Shown: positions 17,123 to 27,000 of the stretch, piece by piece
Layout: each line of letters begins with the position of its first letter
Numbering within the stretch: position 1 is the first letter of the stretch
Virus record (IMG/VR): IMGVR_UViG_3300021963_000071
Location: 28,175 to 92,174 of that record
DNA length: 64,000 nucleotides
Source of the DNA: a virus
Strand: one strand, 5' to 3'
Notes under the pieces: generated by a model
Seen by the model: the letters and a program-made list of their open reading frames with translations, nothing else
The model's database searches: none
Told to the model about the DNA's origin: nothing
Made by a program: the position numbers and the translations under genes

Positions 17123-17426
17123 CCTCTCCAGATTCTTCTATAACTATAGAAGAAGAATTAAGAATACTTCTAGATAAAGATGTTAGACTTTCTCTAGCCA
17201 TGTTTGCATTAAACATATCAGAATAAATATTGCTAGCAAGAAGTTCTTTGCCCGACGCGGAAGATATTAGGTCTGTTGATACTAAAGTTTGATCAGAATA
17301 ACCTCTCCTGGCTGTTGTTGTAGCAGCTAGCGCTTTTCCGTTAGGAGGGACTAGGCTATCGGAGAAAGATTTTGCTATGGCAGCTGAATCAGATAGGTTG
17401 CTTGGCGTGAAATTATGGGTTGACAT
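17082..17426 (-). CDS. N-terminal segment of the tail lysin
   Basis: A 114-residue frame starts at 17426 (MSTHNFTPSNLSDSAAIAK), one base after the stop of the preceding gene. It is Ser/Ala/Thr-rich and probably helical or disordered, like N-terminal linkers that anchor lysins to baseplates. After codon 108 it meets CGG, and the zero frame then gives RSKRSA and stops. Reading +1 gives GANAALKLATSGALGK and enters the peptidase/transglycosylase frame. The zero-frame product alone would be a short protein with no recognisable domain. Confidence 0.65.
   Translation of the reverse strand: MSTHNFTPSNLSDSAAIAKSFSDSLVPPNGKALAATTTARRGYSDQTLVSTDLISSASGKELLASNIYSDMFNANMARESLTSLSRSILNSSSIVIEESGEDGVQTYTRSKRSA
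17098..17103 (-). other. Putative +1 frameshift site (ACGGAG) in the tail-lysin gene
   Basis: The zero frame reads ACA CGG AGC AAA CGC AGC GCT and then stops. The +1 frame reads GGA GCA AAC GCA GCG CTT and continues for 618 codons. The overlap of the two frames is only 41 bases and contains the same hexamer as the other breaks. Confidence 0.7.
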
Positions 17427-17427
17427 A

Positions 17428-17904
17428 TTAACCTGTCCTTCTAGGAGTTACTGCAGCTTCATTGGCACTTATTGTGGATGAAGCTTGAGTAAGAACATCT
17501 TTAGTATACACGTTGGCCAAGTTATTTGTGACCAATTCCCAGTTAAGGGTCGCTGGAGTACCATCATCATAGTATTCATCCCACATGATAAATGGCCATT
17601 TTGCAGCGTTTTCGTAAAGCTCAGCTACAATTCTTACTTCAACTAATGTGTTAAATAATTTTCTAGCTACAGAATTTGAAGTGATATCTGGAGAGTTATG
17701 CACAGCCGCATGATCATAAACTTCCTTATCTTCTATCTTCTTAAACAATGATTTGAATCTTGAAGAGTTACCGCTAAATATTGGAGTATTAAGAGAATTA
17801 GCTAATTGAGACTTAATTGAATCGTAATTAAAAACTATATTTCCATTATTAACTGATTTATTTTTTAAGAACAATGAGTATACAAAATCTCTATATTTAA
17901 TCAA
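17428..17904 (-). CDS. C-terminal end of the giant hub protein, containing the second half of a staphylococcal-nuclease-like domain
   Basis: The frame is usually delimited at a TTG (17904), but it is open upstream to the ACGGAG at 18027-18032, adding GDNLQTDEDFDAGSQGN and then KNYLKEQYGRTLGTIFYQNQ. The YGRTL plus strand pattern is the conserved second part of the staphylococcal nuclease fold, including the Arg equivalent to nuclease Arg87. The first part of that fold ends the preceding giant frame. This region is therefore the last 200 residues of one protein of about 3806 aa, joined by a +1 shift. The remainder (residues ~20-158 from the TTG) is helical, with a DGTPATLNW motif resembling DAPATVNW near the end of the Thr-Pro-rich baseplate protein. 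I do not think TTG is a real start. Confidence 0.7.
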   Translation of the reverse strand: MIKYRDFVYSLFLKNKSVNNGNIVFNYDSIKSQLANSLNTPIFSGNSSRFKSLFKKIEDKEVYDHAAVHNSPDITSNSVARKLFNTLVEVRIVAELYENAAKWPFIMWDEYYDDGTPATLNWELVTNNLANVYTKDVLTQASSTISANEAAVTPRRTG

Positions 17905-18022
17905 GTTTGTTTCCTGATTCTGATAGAAGATTGTTCCAAGAGTTCTTCCATATTGTTCTTTGAGATAATTTTTTTCCCTATTACCCTGAGAGCCTGCATC
18001 AAAGTCTTCATCTGTTTGAAGA

Positions 18023-21000
18023 TTATCTCCGTTGCCTTGACTTAGCTATTCTAACTATAAATATTTTATTTCTTAAAGCGTTAGCTGTAAATACAGTTGC
18101 TTTTCCTCCTGGAGAACCTAATGGAATTATAGTTAATTTATTTGGATCATTAGTATAACTAGCTTTTTCTGGAGCAGCAATGAATGTATACAAGGATTTG
18201 TTAACAGAAGTAATTGGGGTGGTTAATTCAATATCATTTGGTATACCTATAAATAAACCGTTTTCTACATAAGCCACTTTATACACTCTATTTAATTCAT
18301 AAACTATATTACCTACAATATTTTCAACTTGAACTAATTCTCCAGCCCTAAGGTTGTTTGACTTCGGACTTGCTGAATCATCTGTTATAAATATGTATTT
18401 ATCAGAGTCAACAGCATAAGATTTAATCTTACCAGAATAAACAGGATACATATTGCTGATTTCTGATTTTTCAAAAGCGTTTATTCCATCAAGACGAACT
18501 CTAAATGAGCTTCCAGTAAATATATCTTTTACCTGTATCGTGTCAGCGTCTATAACTCCAGAATTAGACTGACCCTGCGCTGGGTCTAGTTCACAGATAA
18601 CCTTAAACATTGGTTCTAGTCCAGCTTTTTCTGGACCTAGGCCCGACATGCCTAAAACCTGAGCATGAATTAGAGCATTTTCATAACTTATATATTTAAC
18701 TAATCCTTTTATCTCAGTTTCTTTCCATCCAAGACTCTTGAATAAATCATCTGTTCTAAGATAAGCGTAGCCATCGGAGCCCCTAGTGTTTACTCTGGAA
18801 CCAAGTATTCCAGGAAGAAGAGCCTTAGAGTGGTATCTTCCTACTACCATTCCTTGATTATAGGAAAGGCCAGCATCCATTGCTTGACCATTTTTGTTTA
18901 GATACTGAACATAGCAGCCATGCTGATCCATTAGATTATCTCTAACCCATTGCCAGCCTTTCCATACAATTTGCCCCATAACTGGAATTGCACTTGAAAC
19001 AACACCAGCTACTACTGCAGCGGTAGCAACAGATCCATTGTTACCATTTTTTTGAGCTTGATCTCTTACTTGATCTGTTATTGAAGGCATTGAGTCTGCA
19101 GTTGCAGAGGCAACTATATCTTTAATTAGAGCAGAAGATCCGTGAGTATACTGCATAGCCCCAGTCATTTGAGTAGAGAGACTTTCTGCTAGGGCATCAA
19201 CTGATATTGATCCACTCAAACTTACTCCAGTATTGGTTGCATTAAGGGCATCTAAATAAACTCTTGTATCATTCCTTATATTTTGAACTGACAACCAAGA
19301 ATGTATCCAAGATGACATGTACCATTTTGCTGGATCGTTTATTGTAACCAGAGCATTTGGAGTAATGGATGTTATGTAGCCCAGCTCTGGAGTAAAGTGA
19401 TGTATAACTTGTTCAACTTCAAATATTCCATACATTCTCTCATAAACGTCTGCAAGATATACTAAGTCATGAGGCCTTATGTCTGCATTTCCTACTACAA
19501 TTATTTCTCCGCCATATATATCCTTAATTGACTCTTTAAGATAGGATAATGCTATTCTTTTTGCACTAAGTTCATCCGGTGCACCAGTAACATTTTTAGA
19601 TATTCCTCTTCCAGTTTCAAAAGGATGAAGCAGAGGGTTAAGAAAACCAAAGAATCCTGATCCAGTTATATTATCAAAATATATTCCTGTTTCAACTGTC
19701 ATTTCTACTTGACGTTCAGCTGGAGCACCCTTATCGAGAGCTACGCTTACTGGATACTTTCCATCAGAAACTGCAGTTACTACTGTCGAAACTCCAGATA
19801 GATTTTCTTGTATTTGATTTGAAAGTATATGAGAAAAAGAACTTATATAATGTATTCTTTGGAATGGTTCTCTAATTTCAACTACTGGCTCCCCATATTC
19901 TCTTGTGAATGGATTGTCAATAGCCCTTAGGAGAGAGCCTGGCCTACCTAGTGAATAATATATTGAGTCATTTAATACTTTATTCATTATATTTGCTTGT
20001 CTTGCAAAATGACTAATCTGAGATAAACCATATCCAGTTTGCAGCATATTGAGCTTAAACATATTTACAAGAGCACTCAATGCATCTCCTGCAGCCGTTA
20101 TGAGTGGACCTATAGTTGAATCTAGAAAATTATCTACTCCAGTTACAACTTTAGAAACAATGTTTGTGGCGCTGCTTCCTTCTCCTCTATTTTTGTAGAG
20201 GAGTTGAATAAACTTACCTTTGTCTTTGGCGTATGTTTGATTTGGATTAATGAAGGCAGCAAAAATCTTATCTACTGGCCTAAAGTCCCATTGACCATCT
20301 TCAGCGGCTCCTGTCATCTTTCTATTTGGTTTGAGAACAAGCCATGCCCTTGCATATGGGTCTTGCCACATTGCTTGCCTAAAAATACCAACCATCAGTA
20401 AGAACAGCTGCTTAGGTGTTTTAATGTATTCAGATATTTCTTTATTTAATGTTTTTTGTCCAGATAATTCTTTTTCTACTATGTTTGTGGTTGTATTTCT
20501 TGGGCTAGAAGAATTGATAATTTCAAATAAATAATCTTGATTTTCTACTAAGAAATTATCATAAAAGTTTTTTAATTTATCTTTAATTAATTCATTAAAA
20601 TAATTTACAAGTCCACCATCTTGAGTTGGTGCATCAATTAGATTTTTTGTTACGTAGTCAATTCCTTTTTTATTTTGTTGCGCATCTGTTCCAAGAAGTA
20701 TGGCGAATTCATCTAAACCACTTCCACTTGTTTCACTAAACTTTTTAAATATATTTGTTGGACTGTCATCTTTTCCAGAAAAGATTAACTGTCTTAACTC
20801 TGGAGTAAACTCTGTATCATCTTCTGGATTTATCCCGTAAGTCTCAAAAAAGATTGATTTAACACTTTCATAATCATGATATCCAAACCTAAATTGATCC
20901 CATATATCTCTTGCTTGAGTAAGAGTTCTTCCATTTCCAGCTATAACTGAAACAGATAGATCATAGTCTTCATCATATAGTTTTCTAGACTGCAATCCTA

Positions 21001-24000
21001 TTGCATCATTAATGTTAAAAACATCTGCAAAAGATACCCTACCTGTGCCAGACTTGCTTCCAGTTGTATCTAGCTCTCTATTTAGAATATCGTAGCCATC
21101 TTTTTTTGTTAGCTTACTTCTATCTTTTGACAAGACAGCTTGCATGTATCCTTTATAATTTCCGCCAAACATAAAATCTTGTTGAGCCAATTTAGAGCTT
21201 GTCTTATACTCGCTAAATATTAAATTACTATAATCAAGTGGACTGTCTAAGTCTGGATCAAATGAGTTTAATTGCTTGTTTACTTGTGCAATATTTTTAT
21301 CTTTAGATCCCTCAATTGATTGGAAGGCTCCAAATCCTATTATTTGATTACCTTGATTTTGAGGATCGACAAAACTTGAAATGGTAATATCATCTGTTAT
21401 CGCAACACCTAATGGAATATCATTAGGTACAAATGTAAAATAGCATTCTGAAACTCTTGGAGCATACCTATATCCAGACTCATGTACGCCCTCTAAAAGG
21501 AATGCATTATCTAAACCAGGACTTCTTTCACCGGAAGAAACAGTTAACAAACCTAGGTAATAGGCTGCGTCAGGAGAAACTACTGCATCTATATTTTCTG
21601 GATCATTAACACTTGGTGCAACAGTTGGATGGTCTTCCATACTATAAGGATTATCTGTTTTACCCCACAAAAAGTATGATGGTTTGCAAACCACTGCTAT
21701 TGGTTTTCCATTATTTCCTGTTGGATTATATACAAGAACATGGGGGCCATTTTCGCCGTTATAATCTTCTGCAGTTCCATACAATTCTTCTGAATCTGAA
21801 AAATATTGTTTTCTAAAAGATAATAAAGCCTCATTATTTCCCTTTATAGAAGAAGGGTTATATGGCCATCTCATGGCTATATAAAATTGTTCTTCTATAT
21901 TTGTTTTTGGAAAACCCCATTCAGAAGCATAATCGATTGCGGTATGCTGATACTCTGGAAGTTTTATGGACCTATCAATAAATTGACTAGGAAGATCTTC
22001 ATAAAGAATATCTTTATTCGAAGAGTTTTCTGGATATGGCATTTTTATTACGATTTCTCCAGAAAGTATTGAACTATTTTGATTTTGATCAGAGCTAATA
22101 TTTATAGAGTTTTTAAAACTAAAAGAGTTTTGTGTTATCTCTCTAGCAAAATTTTTTGATATTGATTTTGACTCTATCTTAGATTTTATAAAATCTTTTT
22201 CTAAATTTAATAAGAATGAATACTCTTTATCAATTGATTCATAAACATTGGCATATTGATCTTCTTCTTTATTGTTTAGACCTCTACTACTTAAGCTAAA
22301 AGTTCTATAAGAATAATTTTCCAAATAATACTCATCATTTACTCTATTGGCAAAAAATGGAAATCTAAATCTTATTGGAAGTTGGTCTATTTGTTGATGA
22401 ACTTGTTCAGCTGTTTCAAGATTTACTATTTGAGATTCTGCACCAACTGGCAAATGGAGACCCATAGCTACAGCACCCTTATTTAAAGGTAGTTTTGCTA
22501 ATATTTTTCCTGTAGTTGCAACACCGGAAGGTGGTTGGCCAGATGATGTCGGGTCAACTACATATTGCCCATATTTACTGAATAGATTTATTATCTTTCC
22601 TCTCAATGCATGAGCTGGTGCATATATTGAAGTTGGGCTTGATTGCATTTTAATAAGCTGTTCTAGTGCATCGCTAGCTTTACTGTTTTTTATAAATGAT
22701 TCAGCGTCTGAATATACGCTACTATTTTTATTTATCTCGTTAATAATTTGAAGAAGCTCTTCATCTGGCTTTCTTGACTGAGGAACAGATATGCCAAGTT
22801 CTGCGGCTTTTGTATCTCCTGGGTAACCTGTTGTAACAGGAACAACTCCAGAAGTATAAAGCCAATGTGGTTTACCATAGAATACTGTTGATCTGTCTTC
22901 AAAAGGCCTTACTGCAACTATGTAGTTGGGAAGAAGTTTTGCACAGACTTGAAATAGGTCCCAAACTGTTCTCATGTAGGTTTGGGCCCTAAATGAAACC
23001 TCATCAAATCCTGGCATGTCGTCATCGTCATTCGGAGAAACAAAACCAAGAGTTCTCCATATATTAGTCCCCCCCCTGCCCATAAGAACGCCAGTGAGAC
23101 CAAGGCCAAGACCGATAGTACCTGTTACTGGACCACCAACTGCGGTTAGTGCAGCTCCGATTCCTATTGTTGCCAACTTACTAGCCACTTGAGCGCTACC
23201 AGATGCGTTAAGCTCTGAACGCATTGTAACTTCTTCAACGACTTTTTTAGCTTCTGTATTACCCTCTTGATTTGCACTCAATAGGCTATTCCAAGCTGAA
23301 TCAGTTAACCTGCCAAGATATTCCATTCTTTCATTGGGCATATTCTCTGGAGTGACGCTTGAAACGCTTGTCCAGCCATCTCCTATATCTCCACCTAAGA
23401 ATTGAGCTATACCTGTACCATTTCCTGGATATATATTTCTTTTAAATATTTCCAAATCTCTTTGCCCAGCAAAATTTGCCCACATCTCATTCATTAAACT
23501 AAATACTGGAGATCTAAATCCATTAGTTCCAGTTATTCCAAGTAGATCAGTCGGAGCTGCTGCTATTTGTTGCGTAGTATCTACCGCTACATCGACCATC
23601 TTTCCAGCTATCTTTGAATACTGTCCACTTCCAACAAGTGCGTGTGCGTTAGCTATTGATTCAATTCTCGACTGCTGCCTTATTGATTCTGCGTCGTTTA
23701 GTGTTTCATATAATATTGAACCAAAATGCCTTATGCCAAATTTATTTTCTGAGAAGATTAAACCATCTGTAGCATAAGCTATGCCTTCTCTAAAACGAGA
23801 AGTTCCCATAGAAAGCAATCTGACCATAAGGTCTCTTGGCTCAGACAACCAAAGACCAGTGTTAACTCCACCGTCAATCTTTCCTGTATCGCCCTTTTTG
23901 TTTGTGGAGTTAACTATTGCACCAAGTTCAATTGCGTCAGATTGAGCTGTTACAGTTATTATTTCTCCAGCATCAACCTCGGTTATTGTTCCATTAAACA

Positions 24001-27000
24001 GTGTCTGAAGAGAATTTGGGTTGGATCCATAACCACCCCTTAGGTGAACTCTAACACCTGGCTTTAATCTTATGTTTTCAATATCTACAACATATTCACT
24101 CTTCATGTGTGAAAGAATATATTTAGCTTTATTAAGAGTGCTATCAACTATTGCAGACAAACTATCGGTTAATGATGGATTATCTGGTGTATAGGCTGGA
24201 TCATCTGGACCAAATATTTTATCTGATTCTTTTCTTGTAAGCTTAGAGTAAAGATTTGAGACACGGAACACTAAAGTGTCACCAAGTAGATCTTCTGATG
24301 ATATTACTGAGAAATCTATAATTGATTGAAGTCCATAGAAGTTGTCAAACATTTTATAGCCAGCAAAATAGCCACCCTCATCGATGAGCCAAAGCATATA
24401 CGTGGGGAAAGCTCTAATCATTCTTCCAGATATGTCTCTATACTGAGTATCAACTAACATCTTTTCCCAGTGACCAGTCACTGAAGGAACTTTGGCTCCT
24501 GAATTAACCGATTCTGGACCAGAATTTACTCCAGCTGAAACGCTATTTTGATATTCAGAAAAAGCCTTTGCTGTTGAGAAAGTAGTTGGTTTTGTTGCTC
24601 CAAGCTCAGGTCTTGAAGGGTCTGTTACTGGCTTAGGTTTTGCTTTGTCTTTATTTTTCTTGCTGCTATTAGCCTGAACATTGGATCCATCGACAGTAAG
24701 ATAAAATCTTCCATTTTTTTCTGTATCTATATATCCAAAGTTAACACCATAAGCTGTATTCATAATTGCTGGTATCTTTGATGGTTCTTGCGGATCTCTG
24801 ATGGGCATCATGGATATGAGAGCATGCAGACTCAATTCATCCGGATCAAAGCTTATTTCATTTTCTCCATCCAGATTATATTCGCCAGACAAAGCGTTGG
24901 AAATTAGTTCAAACATCTGCTCATTAGAAGAGCTTACGTTGCCAACTTGAAGCGGAGCACTGCGAACGGTGTTAGAAAAATCGGCTTCTGTATCTGGTTT
25001 TCTAGTTGTTTCTGTGTACTCAATGTAATCAGTGATTAACTTTACTCTATCTTGATCACTAAATGATCTCTTGGTATAAGATTCATCAATAAGGTTTTTC
25101 TTTTTTGACAGAGCTGTTAGTATTTGAAGGAAAGTTGACTTATAAATTCCCTTTGATTCCAACTCATCTATAATAGATTTAATTTTCTTTTTCTTAGTTG
25201 CAAGATCGCTCAGTAGAGAATACTCTCTCATCCATCTAGTTATTAGATCTATAATCGAGGCGTGTGCGTTATTTTCTGGCCTTAGATCTTGTGGTATGTC
25301 TCCTTGAATTCTTTCAATTAGCTTGTCAAATTCCTCGTCATCCATAAAATAGGGGATTTCACCCTTTGGTTCTGATGTGTTGTAAATAACATCTCTATCA
25401 AAAATATCAAAAGACCTGAAATAAAAATCAGGATCTAGGTGACCAACCACTTCATTGTTTTCATCTTTAATTTGAAGTGGAAAATCTGGGTAAGAATTAA
25501 ATGTTCCCCACATTTGCTTTATTCTTAAGAACGGATTTTTCTTTGTTTGGAAGTGCTCAATTAACTCAGCTTGTTGTTGTGAGCTAATTTTTTCTCTGCC
25601 CTGCTGAAAGATATCAAAATCAATTAGGCTTAAATTAACCTGATAAACATGAGGGTAGTTTGGAGTTGTATTTACCGAATAATTAAGTGGTATGACATAT
25701 TTGATTCCACATAGAGCAGTTATAACATTCTTAATTCCCATAAAGCCTATAACTCCAGTAGAATGCTCGAGTCTTGCAAGGCTGGTTATATGGTCAAATA
25801 CCTTCTTAAATTTCATCAATTCTTTTTCACCAGTTACGGTCATTGATATATTAATGTAAGTATCTTTTCCACCTATATGTTGATAGGTTGGCTCATCCTG
25901 CATCTGAAGGTGCAACTTTGCTAAATTATTGCCAGTTGTTACGGTTACACCATTAATTACAACCGAATTAGGATTTAAATCAACCTGGTTCATAGGAACT
26001 TCCCATTCCCTGAATAGGAATGAACCACTTCTAGCCCAAGAGCTTTCCATTAACTTTTGTGCGGCAGCGCTCTTATAGAATCTTTCGTAAAGCTCTATAT
26101 TAAAAGCGTTTTTGATTTCTTCAAATACTTGATTTCTTACTCTTTTATATTCTTTACTGTTTGTATCTAACTTTTTACTTGAACGACCCAGTCTTTTTTT
26201 TGTTTCACTATCTACTAGGTTATCTAAATAATTTTTACCTTTGTCTTTTTCACCGATCTTAACTATGTAAGATTTCATCTTAGCAATCGTTGTATCAGAA
26301 AATTCTTTACCAAAGAAATAATAAGTTAATTGAACAATAGAACCATTTAGAGAATTATCTTCTAAATCTAGAATATATTTTTTTTCATTTTCGGAAAGAT
26401 TATTATTTTCTTGAACAAAATTCCTAGCTAAATAAGAATGAATTAATTTCTTTGTAGAAGAAGAATTCATGCCAGCGGTTAAAATATCTATTGCATCTCT
26501 TACGGCTACTCTTGCTCGTGTTGGGATTATTCCATCTGTCATTAAAGAATAAACGCCATTAAGAGTTACTCCATAGCTTGCTGATTGATTTACGTCAGCT
26601 ATACCAAGCGATTTAAGCAATCCTTCCCAGAAGGCATTTCCGCTCCAATCTTTCATTAGCTTTTCTTGATCAGTTCTAAATGTAGTGGAGTCTGGCATGA
26701 AGATCTTTGTCTGAGTTTCTGCTGGAATAAAGAATGATAAATGCTTTCCATCTTCCCATTCGCTCAACACATTTGTTTTAAATACTTCGTTAGAATAGGT
26801 AGACTCTTCAGACCCGTTATATTCATCATATGATGAAGGTATTCCTAAAGATTGATTTGTTTTTGGATTATTAATCGATTCATCTTCTACTTTTTTGTCA
26901 GTAGTTTTCATTAAGAATTGACCATTGACGTAATTATGCATTGCTCCAGCAGCTTTGCCCATATATTGTCTATACTTACCCCAGTGAATAGCTTGGTTAA

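Noticed and set aside
17428-17904. Independent gene starting at TTG 17904
   Set aside because: The frame is open and conserved upstream, and the upstream part includes the second half of a nuclease domain.
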